Below are positions 37,208 to 45,653 of a stretch of DNA of 64,000 nucleotides, piece by piece (the first letter of the stretch is position 1; the number at the start of each line of letters is the position of its first letter). The notes below the pieces were generated by a model, which saw only the letters and a list, made by a program, of their open reading frames with translations, was not told the origin of the DNA and made no database searches. The DNA is taken from positions 62,001 through 126,000 of the forward strand of contig JBFWYG010000004.1 of assembly GCA_050186725.1 (NCBI GenBank), written 5' to 3'. The DNA comes from JADJYF01 sp050186725. GTDB lineage: Bacteria > Pseudomonadota > Gammaproteobacteria > Ga0077536. Both the position numbers and the translations under genes were made by a program.

Positions 37208-38449
37208 CTAAAGCGTCTCGATGATGATCGCCGGCGCCATGCCGCCCGCCGCGCACATGGTCACGAGCCCGCGCTTCTTGCCCTGGCGCTCGAGTTCATC
37301 CAGCAGGGTGCCGACCAGGATCGAGCCCGTCGCGCCGATGGGATGGCCGAGCGCGATGGCGCCACCGTTCACGTTCACCTTCTCACGGTCGAGCTTCAGA
37401 TCGCGGATGAACTTCTCCGCGACCACCGCGAAGGCCTCGTTGATCTCGAACAAATCGATGTCCTTGGTGGTGAGCCCCGCGCGCGCCAGCACTTTCTTCG
37501 CCGCCGGCACCGGCGCGTTCAGCATGAGCGTCGGGCAGTCACCGGCGTTGGCGGTCGCGACCACGCGGGCGCGCGGCTTGAGGCCGTGTTTCTTCACGTA
37601 GCTCTCGGACGCGAGCAGCACGCCGCCCGCGCCGTCCACCACGCCCGAGGAATTGCCGGCGTGATGGATGAACTCGATGTCGCCGAGTTCCTTGTACTTC
37701 TGCCGGATGAGGCCGCCGTAGGTATTGCCGGCCTCGTCCACCACCAGGTCCGCCCAGGCGCCGAACACCGGCTTCAGGCCCGCCAGCGTCTCCATGGTGG
37801 TCTCGGGCCGCGGGAACTCTTCGCGACCGAGCGCCACGCTGCCATCGGGGTTCAAGACCGGCACCAGCGCGCGATCGAAGTGGCCGGCCTTGATCGCGGC
37901 CGCCGCGCGCTGCTGACTCATGAGCGCGAGTTCGTCCACGGCGCGGCGATCGATGCCCTCGATGGCGGCGACGAAGTCGGCGCACACGCCCTGCTGCGAT
38001 TGGGGATGGACCGAGCGCAGGTGCAGGTTGCCGCGGTCGAGCATGGGCGGCACCTTGGGATCGGCTATCGATGCCGTGTAGCTCATCATCTCGGTGCCGC
38101 CGGCGATCACGAGATCCTCCATGCCGGACATGATCTGCGCCGCGGCGAGGTTGACCGTGGTGATGCCCGAACCGCAGAAGCGATCGAGCGTCATGCCCGA
38201 GGCGCGGATGTCGTAGCCGGCATCGAGCGCCGCCATGCGACCGAGATCCGCGCCCTGCTTGCCGACCTGGGTGCTGGTGCCCCAGATGATGTCGTCGACG
38301 GTGGACGTGTCGAGCGAGTTGCGCTCGGCCAGCGCCTTCAGCACGGTCGCGGCCAGGTGCTGGGGATGGAGATGGGCGAGCGCGCCCTTGCCAATCTTGC
38401 CCACGCCGCGCGGTGTGCGGCAGGCGTCGATGATGTATGCGTCGGTCAT
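37208..38449 (-). CDS. Acetyl-CoA acyltransferase (thiolase)
   Basis: This 413-residue thiolase has catalytic Cys92 in DRFCGSGITT, NEAFAVVAEKF, the His in ALGHPIGATGS and the second Cys in TMCAAGGMAPA, all normally placed. It would perform the last, thiolytic step of beta-oxidation. It resembles the FadA5/steroid-side-chain type as well as general acetyl-CoA acetyltransferases, and the two cannot be told apart here. It is divergent from the enoyl-CoA hydratase gene; together with the SDR these make a beta-oxidation set for the catabolic region. Confidence 0.93.
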   Translation of the reverse strand: MTDAYIIDACRTPRGVGKIGKGALAHLHPQHLAATVLKALAERNSLDTSTVDDIIWGTSTQVGKQGADLGRMAALDAGYDIRASGMTLDRFCGSGITTVNLAAAQIMSGMEDLVIAGGTEMMSYTASIADPKVPPMLDRGNLHLRSVHPQSQQGVCADFVAAIEGIDRRAVDELALMSQQRAAAAIKAGHFDRALVPVLNPDGSVALGREEFPRPETTMETLAGLKPVFGAWADLVVDEAGNTYGGLIRQKYKELGDIEFIHHAGNSSGVVDGAGGVLLASESYVKKHGLKPRARVVATANAGDCPTLMLNAPVPAAKKVLARAGLTTKDIDLFEINEAFAVVAEKFIRDLKLDREKVNVNGGAIALGHPIGATGSILVGTLLDELERQGKKRGLVTMCAAGGMAPAIIIETL

Positions 38450-38636
38450 GTCGGACTCCAGTGGCTGCGCGACGCGGCGGATGCCTGCGCGGCGGGGTGT
38501 TTCGAGGACTTATGCCGGCATGGTAAAGGATAGTCCCGCACCCGTGCAGCCGCATGCACAGGGCGACCGACGCGGCTTGCGGCCGACCGTGGGCCGCGCG
38601 TCTAATCCTCCTGCCTATTCCTGGGGAGCCCCTGCC

Positions 38637-39467
38637 ATGTCCTACGAGTTCATCCTGGTCGACGAGCCGCGCCCGAAAGTGCGGCGCATCACGCTCAATC
38701 GCCCCGACAAGCGCAACCCGCTGTCGAACGCCCTGCGCGGCGAACTGTTCCAGGCGCTGGAAGAAGCCGATCGCGACGCGTCTGTGTCGGTCATCGTGCT
38801 CCGCGGCGCGGGCTCGAGCTTCAGCGCCGGCTACGACTTGAAGAGCGACGTGCACCAGGGCCAGCCCTTCCATACCGCCGGCGGCCTCGGCAGCTGGCCG
38901 CGCCACGTGGTCGAGGGCTGCTTTCGCATGTGGGATCTGGCCAAACCGCTGATCGCCCAGGTGCACGGCTACTGCCTCGCCGGCGCGACCGAGCTCGCCA
39001 CGGGCTGCGACCTGGTCTACGTCGCCGAGGACGCGCAGATCGGCTACCCGCCGGTGCGCTCCATGAGCCCGCCGGACAACCAGTTCTACCCGTGGATCGT
39101 GGGGCTGCGCCGCGCGATGGAGATGATGCTGACGGGCGATTCGATCAGCGGATTGGAGGCGGTGGAATGCGGCTTCGCCAATCGCGCCTATCCCGCCGCC
39201 GAGCTCGAGGCCGCGGTGCTCGACATCGCCGAGCGCGTGGCGCGCATTCCGCCCGACATCCAGCAGATCAACAAGCGCGCCGTGCATCGCCAGATGGAGG
39301 CCATGGGTCTGCGCGCCGGGATCCGCGCCGGCACGGAGCTGCAGCAGATGGGCATGATGACCCAGTCGACCCAGGCGCACATGGAAGAGATCCGCGCCAA
39401 CCTGACCGCCGCGCTGTCGAAGCGCGACGGCGGCTTCGGCGACTACCGCACCAAGGGCAAGGAGTGA
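38637..39467 (+). CDS. Enoyl-CoA hydratase/isomerase family protein
   Basis: This 276-residue crotonase-fold protein has an N-terminus PRPKVRRITLNRPDKRNPLSNALRGEL. The first oxyanion loop is RGAGSSFSAGYDLKSD and the second is KPLIAQVHGYCLAGATELATGCDLVYVAEDAQIGYPPVRS. The usual hydratase Glu pair is not clearly in place (PPVRSMSPPDN occupies that region), so the reaction may be isomerisation, hydrolysis or another crotonase reaction. The SDR gene begins 5 bases after its stop. Confidence 0.88.
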   Translation: MSYEFILVDEPRPKVRRITLNRPDKRNPLSNALRGELFQALEEADRDASVSVIVLRGAGSSFSAGYDLKSDVHQGQPFHTAGGLGSWPRHVVEGCFRMWDLAKPLIAQVHGYCLAGATELATGCDLVYVAEDAQIGYPPVRSMSPPDNQFYPWIVGLRRAMEMMLTGDSISGLEAVECGFANRAYPAAELEAAVLDIAERVARIPPDIQQINKRAVHRQMEAMGLRAGIRAGTELQQMGMMTQSTQAHMEEIRANLTAALSKRDGGFGDYRTKGKE

Positions 39468-39472
39468 GGCCC

Positions 39473-40240
39473 ATGGGACGCCTGCAGGACAAGGTCTGCA
39501 TCATCACCGGCGCCGCCGGTGGCCAGGGGCAAGTCGCGGTGGACATCTTCCTCAAGGAAGGCGCGCGCGTGCTCGCCTCCGATCGCGATGCCAGCGGGCG
39601 CGACGCGCTGGCCGCAAATTTCGCGAGCCACCCGGAGCGCCTGCACTACGTCGCCGCCGACGTCACGCGCTCGACCGACCTCGATGCGATCGTCGCGGCC
39701 ACCGTCGAGCGCTTCGGGCGCGTCGACGTGCTGTTCAACAACCACGGCGCGATGGTCGGCAGCCCGATACTCGAGACCACGGAAGCCGAGCTCGACCTGG
39801 TGCTGAACGTCAACGTGCGCGCCTCCTTCCTGCTCGCGCAGAAGGCCGCGCGGCAGATGGTCGCGCAGGGCGGCGGCGGGTCCATCATCCACAACAGCTC
39901 GGTGGGTGGGCTGGTCGGCTTTCCCGACATGGCGGCCTACGGCGCGTCCAAGGCCGGCGTCGCACAGCTCGCGCGCTCGATGGCGAACGATCTGCGCCAG
40001 TGGGGCATACGCGTGAACGCCGTCGCGCCCGGCGCCATCGATACGCCGATGCCGCACAAGTACCTGGAAAAGTTTCCCAACCGCGACGAGATCTGGCGCG
40101 CGATGGAGCAGGCGCACTTGGTCGGACGTCTGGGTCGCCCCGAGGAAGTGATCTGGCTGGTGGTGTTCCTGGCCTCCGACGAGGCGTCGTTCATGAACGG
40201 CGCCGTGGTGACGGTGGACGGCGGCTATTCGGCGGTGTGA
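39473..40240 (+). CDS. Short-chain dehydrogenase/reductase
   Basis: This 255-residue classical SDR has an NAD(P) motif TGAAGGQGQ at residues ~12-20, NNHGAM near residue 88 in place of NNAG, the Ser in HNSSVGG, YGASK as the catalytic Tyr-Lys pair near residue 158, and a VVTVDGGYSAV ending. It is 5 bases after the enoyl-CoA hydratase gene and likely cotranscribed. A 3-hydroxyacyl-CoA or hydroxysteroid substrate is plausible from context but not shown by sequence. Confidence 0.9.
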   Translation: MGRLQDKVCIITGAAGGQGQVAVDIFLKEGARVLASDRDASGRDALAANFASHPERLHYVAADVTRSTDLDAIVAATVERFGRVDVLFNNHGAMVGSPILETTEAELDLVLNVNVRASFLLAQKAARQMVAQGGGGSIIHNSSVGGLVGFPDMAAYGASKAGVAQLARSMANDLRQWGIRVNAVAPGAIDTPMPHKYLEKFPNRDEIWRAMEQAHLVGRLGRPEEVIWLVVFLASDEASFMNGAVVTVDGGYSAV

Positions 40241-40252
40241 GGCGCAGGCTCT

Positions 40253-40618
40253 TCACCCCAGGCCGTCGTACATCACCCGCTCGTCGCCGATGAAGGACAG
40301 GCAGCCGTCGAGGTCGATGAACTCGCGTTCGTCGGGCTTGATGATCTCGAGATAGCGCGGCTCGGACAGCGCCGCGTTCATCGCCTCGCGCGAGTCGAAC
40401 CAGATCTCGCCCACGCCGTCGTAATCGGTGATGTCGCCGAACAGCGAGCCGGCGGCATTGCTGCCGGGCGCAGGGTGATACTGGATGTACTTGCGCACGT
40501 GGCGCATGAACTCCGGCACGCTCTTGACCAGCGGCGCGTGCCGCTCGAACCAGTAACGGCTGAATTCCTCGCGGCTCAGGCCCTGCTTGCGGCGGACGAA
40601 GACGATCATGGTAATCAT
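40253..40618 (-). CDS. EthD-domain protein
   Basis: This 121-residue ferredoxin-like-fold protein matches EthD/dabb-type dimeric alpha-beta barrel proteins: MITMIVFVRRKQGLSREEFSRYWFERHAPLVKSVPEF at the start and a DGVGEIWFDSREAMNAALSEPRYLEII core. Relatives are found in ether- and steroid-degradation clusters; some are cyclases, many unknown. It converges on the SDR gene and is 29 bases after the molybdoenzyme stop on the same strand, so it could be the last gene of that operon. Confidence 0.82.
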   Translation of the reverse strand: MITMIVFVRRKQGLSREEFSRYWFERHAPLVKSVPEFMRHVRKYIQYHPAPGSNAAGSLFGDITDYDGVGEIWFDSREAMNAALSEPRYLEIIKPDEREFIDLDGCLSFIGDERVMYDGLG

Positions 40619-40647
40619 GGCTGCTCCCCTTGCTTGAAGTTGCGACC

Positions 40648-42765
40648 TTACGTGAGCGCGACCTCGACCAGGTTGTCGGAAAAGCTCGGCGCGTGGCCGA
40701 GATCGGCGAACTCGGCCGAGCTGATCGCGTTGACGGTGCCGCGCTGGTGCTGGCGCCAGTGGCCGAGGGTGGTGACCACCACGCCGGGATTGACGTCGGT
40801 CGAGACCCGTGCCAGCGCCTCGAAGTCGCCGCGCGCGTTGAACACCCGCACGCGCACGCCGTCCGCCACGCCGCGCGCCGCGGCGTCGTGCGGATGGATC
40901 AGCACGCTCTGCTCGCCCTGGGCGCTCTGCTTGTTCGCCATGTTCGCGTAACAGGAATTGAGAAACGCGTGGCTCTTGGGTGACACCATCGCCAGCGGAA
41001 AGCGCGCCGCCAGCGCCGGGTTGCTGAGCGCCGACTCACGCGGCGGCAGGTAGTCCGGCAACGGATCCACCGGCTCGCCCCCTTGAAAGGCCTCGTACAT
41101 CTGGCGAAAGGGCGGCGGCACGAAGTTGCCGTGGGCGGCGATGGACGACTTGAACTCGCACTTGCCGGAAGGCGTCGGAAAATTTCCGTCACGGTGCGGC
41201 GCACGGGTATCCGCAGCGCCGAGCGCGAGCCGCGCATAGCCGCGCGCGCGCAGCACCTCGAGGTCGATGTCGGCGCAGGCCGGCGCGTCCCAGGCAACGA
41301 AATTGCGCAGGCATTCCTCGTCGGACCAGAAGAGCCGCTCGTCGGTGAAGCCAAAGCGCCGCGCGAGCCTGCGGAACAGTTCCGCGTTGGAGACCGCCTC
41401 CCCCGGCGGCTCGACGCAGCGCGCGTTGTAGGTCAGGTAGTTGTGCCCCCAGGCGAGGATGATGTCCTCCATCTCCGCGCCCATCGCCGCCGGCAGCACG
41501 ATGTCGGCATAGCGGGCGGTGTCGGACACGAAGTGATCGGCCACCACCAGGAACAGGTCCTCGCGCGCGAGCCCGGCCACCACATTGTCCGCTTCCGGCG
41601 CCTGGGTCACGGGATTGGTGTTCCAGCACAGGATGGCTTCGATGGGCGGATCCAGCGGGATCTCGCCGGTGAGCAGGCGTCCGAGATGCAGGTTGCTGAT
41701 GACCCGCGTGCCCGGCGGGATCCAGTCGGCGCGGCACATCTGGTCGAAGCGGTAGGGGTGCTCCCACACCGAGAGCGCGAGCATGCCGCCGCCCACCTCG
41801 CGCCAGGCGCCGACCAGCGCCGGCAGGCAGCTCACGGCGCGGATGGTCTGGCCGCCGCCGCGATGTCGTTCCAATGCCACGCCGATGCGGATCGCGCTCG
41901 GCCGCGTGCCGGCGTACTCGCGCGCGAGACGACGGATGTCCTCGGCCGGAATGCCGGTGATGTCCGCCGCCCATTCGGGGCTGCGCGCGGCCGCGCGCGC
42001 CGCGAGCTCGGTAAAGCCTTCGGTGTGCTCAGCGACGTAGTCGTGGTCGACGAGATCCTCCGCGATCAGCACATGCATGAGCGCCATCGCCAGCGCGCCG
42101 TCGGTGCCGGGCCGCGGCGCGAGATGCCAGTCGGCGGCCTGCGCGGTGCGCGAGCGATAGGCGTCGATCACCACCACCTTGGCGCCGGCCTTCTGCGCCT
42201 CGCGGATCACGTGCCAGTGATGCAGATGCGTGCTGACCGCGTTGCACGCCCAGATCAGGATGAACCTGGCGTGGCGAAAGGATTCGGGATCGAGCCCGCT
42301 GCTCGGCCCGCAGGTCATGAGCCAGGCGGTGGCCGAGCCTTCGCCGCAGAAGGTGCGCTCGGTGACGGTCGCGCCGAGGCGGTTGAAGAAGGCGTCGCCG
42401 CTGGTCAGCCCGTTGATGAGGCCCTGGTGACCGAGGTAGCTGTAGGGCGCGATGGCCTGCGGCCCGTGGGTCGCGATGATCGCCTGCCAGCGCGCGTGGA
42501 TTTCGTCCAGCGCCGCGTCCCAGGATACGCGCTCGAAGCGCGCCTCGCCCTTCGCGCCCACGCGCTTCAGCGGGTACAGCACGCGATCCGGATGATGGTG
42601 CCGCTGCTCGTAGTCGCGCAGCTTCACGCACAATCCACCGCGCGTGAAGGGATGTTCGGGATTGCCGCGCACGCCGGTCAGCCGACCGTCCTCGACGGTG
42701 AAGACCATCGCGCAGGTATCGGGACAGTCGTGCGGACAACCGCCTGGGTGATGAGTGACGGTCAT
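40648..42765 (-). CDS. Molybdopterin-dependent oxidoreductase (DMSO-reductase superfamily)
   Basis: From ATG 42765 the protein has 705 residues. The start overlaps the acyl-CoA dehydrogenase stop by 4 bases (ATGA). The N-terminus has a [4Fe-4S] site, GGCPHDCPDTCAM with a fourth Cys in GGLCVKLRD. The molybdopterin-binding body has SGDAFFNRLGATVTERTFCGEGSATAW, a LIWACNAVSTHLHH segment, VVIDAYRSRTAQAADWHL, ILCWNTNPVTQAPEADNV and the C-terminal VRVFNARGDFEALARVS domain. No twin-arginine signal is seen, so it is probably cytoplasmic. The Cys in TFCGEG is a possible Mo ligand. Substrate unknown; coupling to the dehydrogenase suggests a CoA-ester or ring-reaction partner. Confidence 0.87.
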   Translation of the reverse strand: MTVTHHPGGCPHDCPDTCAMVFTVEDGRLTGVRGNPEHPFTRGGLCVKLRDYEQRHHHPDRVLYPLKRVGAKGEARFERVSWDAALDEIHARWQAIIATHGPQAIAPYSYLGHQGLINGLTSGDAFFNRLGATVTERTFCGEGSATAWLMTCGPSSGLDPESFRHARFILIWACNAVSTHLHHWHVIREAQKAGAKVVVIDAYRSRTAQAADWHLAPRPGTDGALAMALMHVLIAEDLVDHDYVAEHTEGFTELAARAAARSPEWAADITGIPAEDIRRLAREYAGTRPSAIRIGVALERHRGGGQTIRAVSCLPALVGAWREVGGGMLALSVWEHPYRFDQMCRADWIPPGTRVISNLHLGRLLTGEIPLDPPIEAILCWNTNPVTQAPEADNVVAGLAREDLFLVVADHFVSDTARYADIVLPAAMGAEMEDIILAWGHNYLTYNARCVEPPGEAVSNAELFRRLARRFGFTDERLFWSDEECLRNFVAWDAPACADIDLEVLRARGYARLALGAADTRAPHRDGNFPTPSGKCEFKSSIAAHGNFVPPPFRQMYEAFQGGEPVDPLPDYLPPRESALSNPALAARFPLAMVSPKSHAFLNSCYANMANKQSAQGEQSVLIHPHDAAARGVADGVRVRVFNARGDFEALARVSTDVNPGVVVTTLGHWRQHQRGTVNAISSAEFADLGHAPSFSDNLVEVALT

Positions 42766-43988
42766 GCAGGCATCCCTGGGGCACGGAAGAGATCGTGGAG
42801 CTGGCGCCGGCGCACGCCCATGTTGCCGCCGTCGAACAAGGGCAGCGCGAGCGCGTCCTGCAGGAAGCCCGCGAGCGGCAGTTCGTGGTCGTAGCTGTCG
42901 ATGCCGACCACGCGCATGAGATCGGTGATGACGCGCACCGCGGTCTCGGAGCCGAAGATCTTCGAGTGCAGCGCGAGCTCGTAGGCGTCCGGCGTCTGCG
43001 CGTCCATCGCCCAGCAGGCGCGCCAGGCGAGACTGCGTATTGCCTCGATGGCCGACTTGGCATCCGCCAGCGCGTAGCCCACTGCCTGGTGTTCGATGAT
43101 CGGCTGCGCGCCGCCGCGCGTCTCGCGGCGCGCGAAGGCCAGCGCGAAGTCGAAGGCCGCCTGCGCCAGCGCCGCCCCCATCACGCCGACCAAGGCGGCG
43201 GTGCCGGTGAAGCTCGCGTCGACCAGCGCCTTGCCGCCGCCGAGTTCGCCGATCACATGATCGGCCGGCACGCGCGCGCCCTGGATGCGGAAGCGCGGCA
43301 CGAGGTGCGCGCGATGCCCGAGCGTGTCGAAGGCCCGCTCCAGCACCACGCTGCCCGGCTGGCGTGGCAGCGCGAACACGCTCAAGGCGCGCTCGGGTGG
43401 TGCGTCGTCGTCGCTGCGACACACCACGCACAGGAGGTCCGCGCCCTGCCCGTCCCAGCCGGTCGCGCTCGACACCCATTGCTTGGCGCCGTCGATCACC
43501 CATTCATCACCATCGCGGCGCGCCACGGTGCGCGTGCCGCCGCCCGGCACGCCGGACGCAAAGTTCGCGCTGCCGCCGGGCTCGCTGTTGGCGAGCGCCG
43601 CGAGGGGCGCGCCGCTACGCGCGAGGAAGGGCGCGAGCCAGCGCGCGCGCTGCGCCTCGCTCCCGGCCAGGAACAGCGGCATGAGGCCGAGCAGGTTCGC
43701 GAACAGGGTAAGGGAGACATTGACGTCGGCGGCGTAGAACACTTCCGCTACGACCGCCATGTCGATGAGCCCATTGCCGCCACCGCCGCAGTGCGCAGGG
43801 ACCAGGCGTTGGAGGAAGCCGGCGGCGATGGCCTCTTGATAGAACGGTCGCGTGGCGGCGAAGCGCGCCTCCGGCGTGGGCAGTCCGGCCGTCGCATCCC
43901 GCACGCCGCTCAACACGTCACGCGCGAAGTTGCGCGCGTCCTCTGCGAGCCGCGCCTGGTCCTGAGTCAGGGAGAAATCCATCGCCAT
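42762..43988 (-). CDS. Acyl-CoA dehydrogenase
   Basis: This 408-residue protein starts at ATG 43988 behind GAGGTGA. Family features are FSLTQDQARLAEDARNFARD at the start, ALANSEPGGSANFASG for FAD/substrate binding, and DEWVIDGAKQWVSSATGWDGQGADLLCVV. The C-terminal helices include YALADAKSAIEAIRSLAWRA and ELALHSKIFGSETAVRVITDLMRVVGIDSYDHELPLAGFLQDALAL. The usual catalytic Glu of short-chain enzymes is not obvious at the SYDHELPL site, which resembles related flavin enzymes. It is translationally coupled to the molybdopterin oxidoreductase by a 4-base overlap. Confidence 0.88.
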   Translation of the reverse strand: MAMDFSLTQDQARLAEDARNFARDVLSGVRDATAGLPTPEARFAATRPFYQEAIAAGFLQRLVPAHCGGGGNGLIDMAVVAEVFYAADVNVSLTLFANLLGLMPLFLAGSEAQRARWLAPFLARSGAPLAALANSEPGGSANFASGVPGGGTRTVARRDGDEWVIDGAKQWVSSATGWDGQGADLLCVVCRSDDDAPPERALSVFALPRQPGSVVLERAFDTLGHRAHLVPRFRIQGARVPADHVIGELGGGKALVDASFTGTAALVGVMGAALAQAAFDFALAFARRETRGGAQPIIEHQAVGYALADAKSAIEAIRSLAWRACWAMDAQTPDAYELALHSKIFGSETAVRVITDLMRVVGIDSYDHELPLAGFLQDALALPLFDGGNMGVRRRQLHDLFRAPGMPA

Positions 43989-44309
43989 CGAAGTCACCTC
44001 GCTCTGCCGCGCACGCATCGAGCGTGGCAGCCGTGAGTCGATGATAGGCGCAAGGGCGCGACGCCGGAATCCACGCGGAGACCCTGCCGCAAGTGTGGCA
44101 TCTCGCTCCATGACGTGTTATCAAAGCGCTCGAGGGGAGCGTCAGACGCCGCCGGCCGAGGGTCCGCGGCCGGCCCACCCCATGAGCGCGTTTCACGCGA
44201 GGGCCACCAGGGCACTGCTGATTCACATCGAACACACTCGACCTTCGTCGCGGGCTTGCGACGGCCAGGAAGGCCGCGCCGCGACCGGTTGCGATTGCCA
44301 GATCGATCC
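43989..44309. other. Intergenic region upstream of the antiporter gene, with hairpins
   Basis: 321 bases between two divergent genes. Two perfect hairpins lie on the antiporter side: a 7-bp stem at 44151-44174 (arms GCCGGCC/GGCCGGC) and a 6-bp stem at 44246-44263 (arms CGTCGC/GCGACG, loop GGGCTT). An open frame continues upstream of the antiporter start but shows no family resemblance. I do not recognise a known riboswitch. Nothing else is seen. Confidence 0.4.
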
Positions 44310-45578
44310 ATGACCTTGTCCAGCCTGTTCAATCCGCAGTACGTCGCCACCGCGATCTTCGCCGTGGCCGTGCTACACACCTTCTCCACCAAGTTCTTCG
44401 CCCACTTGGGCCACCTGCAGCCGAATCACGCGGGCCTGTGGCACCTGCTCGCCGAGGTCGAGGTGGTGTTCGGCTTCTGGGCCTTCATCCTTGTGGGCTT
44501 CCTGTTCTGGAACACCGGCCAGCACGAGACCGTGGCCTACATCGAAGGCCGCAACTACACCGAGCCGATGTTCGTGTTCGTGATCATGGTGATCGCGGCG
44601 AGCCGGCCCATCCTCTCGAGCGTGATGGCCGGGGTGCAGCTGGTGGCCGCGATGGTGCCGATCAAACGCCCGCTCGCGATGTACTTCCTGAGCCTCTCGG
44701 TGGTGCCGTTGTTCGGCTCCTTCATCACCGAGCCGGCCGCCATGACGCTCGCGGCGCTGATGCTGCGCGAGGGCTTCTTCCGCTACAACCTGAGCACACG
44801 CTTGAAATACGCGACGCTGGGCCTTCTGTTCGTGAACGTTTCCATCGGCGGCACGCTCACCAGCTTCGCGGCGCCGCCGGTGCTGATGGTGGCCGCCAAG
44901 TGGCAGTGGGATTCGGTCTACATGCTCACCCACTTCGGCTGGAAGTCCGCGATCGCGGTGTGCCTGAACGCGCTGGCCGTGACCTGGCTGTTCCGCCAGG
45001 AGATAGCCTCCAAGGGCCGCTCCGACGACGCCGGCGCGCGTCTGCGCGTGCCGATCGTCGTGGCGCTGATCCACTTCGCGTTCCTGGTCGGCGTGGTGAT
45101 GTTCGCGCACCATGCTTCGCTCTTCATGGGCCTGTTCCTGTTCTTCCTCGGCTATTGCGAGGCCTACAGCGAGTACCAGGACCGGCTCATCCTGCGCGAA
45201 GGCCTGATGGTCGCGTTCTTCCTGGGCGGCCTGGTGGTGCTGGGCGGCCTGCAGCAATGGTGGCTGCAGGACACGCTGACCGCGGTTTCGCCGACCGTGC
45301 TCTACTACCTGGCCACGGCGTTGACCGCCATCACCGACAATGCGGCGCTGACCTACCTGGCCTCCCTGGTGCAGGGCGTGTCGCCGGAGTTCCAGTACTC
45401 GGTGGTGGCCGGCGCCGTGACCGGCGGCGGCCTGACCGTGATCGCCAATGCGCCCAACCCGGCCGGGGTCGCGATCCTGAAGGGCAGCTTCACCGACGAG
45501 ACCATCAGCCCGGCGGCCCTGTTCATCGCCGCCCTGCCCCCGACGTTGACGGCGATCATCGCGTTCCAGGCGCTGTAG
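44310..45578 (+). CDS. Putative Na+/H+ antiporter-family membrane protein
   Basis: This 422-residue protein has about ten to twelve hydrophobic segments. It resembles the putative Na+/H+ antiporter family related to the NhaD/ArsB ion-transporter superfamily: FVIMVIAASRPILSSV, SFITEPAAMTLAALMLREGFF, NVSIGGTLTSFAAPPVLMVAAKW, and a mirrored second half TALTAITDNAALTYLASLVQG and ANAPNPAGVAILKG. The paired polar motifs inside helices (SFITEPAA, AITDNAA) fit ion-binding re-entrant regions. It is alone, with a structured leader upstream and the mod operon downstream on the same strand. Confidence 0.8.
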   Translation: MTLSSLFNPQYVATAIFAVAVLHTFSTKFFAHLGHLQPNHAGLWHLLAEVEVVFGFWAFILVGFLFWNTGQHETVAYIEGRNYTEPMFVFVIMVIAASRPILSSVMAGVQLVAAMVPIKRPLAMYFLSLSVVPLFGSFITEPAAMTLAALMLREGFFRYNLSTRLKYATLGLLFVNVSIGGTLTSFAAPPVLMVAAKWQWDSVYMLTHFGWKSAIAVCLNALAVTWLFRQEIASKGRSDDAGARLRVPIVVALIHFAFLVGVVMFAHHASLFMGLFLFFLGYCEAYSEYQDRLILREGLMVAFFLGGLVVLGGLQQWWLQDTLTAVSPTVLYYLATALTAITDNAALTYLASLVQGVSPEFQYSVVAGAVTGGGLTVIANAPNPAGVAILKGSFTDETISPAALFIAALPPTLTAIIAFQAL

Positions 45579-45626
45579 ACGGGCCGTCGGCCAAGCCGCC
45601 GATCGGCGCGGCGCGGCTTTCGGATT

Positions 45627-45650
45627 CGTTATGTAGCGCGCTATATTGCG
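45627..45650 (+). promoter_or_regulatory. ModE operator overlapping the modA promoter
   Basis: An imperfect palindrome CGTTATGTA-N6-TATATTGCG. Read on the other strand it is CGCAATATA-N6-TACATAACG, which shares its whole right arm and the 6-base spacer with the well-known E. coli modA operator (CGTTATATT-N6-TACATAACG). TATATT at 45642-45647 inside it is also a good -10 hexamer, and the modA ATG begins 3 bases after the site. Molybdate-bound ModE, encoded by the fourth gene, should therefore block transcription directly. Confidence 0.82.
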
Positions 45651-45653
45651 ACG

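Noticed and set aside
42766..43503. N-terminal extension of about 246 codons for the molybdopterin oxidoreductase
   Set aside because: The extension overlaps the acyl-CoA dehydrogenase in another frame and is Arg/Gly-rich. The ATG at 42765 gives the family N-terminus with the Fe-S cysteines and the usual ATGA overlap.
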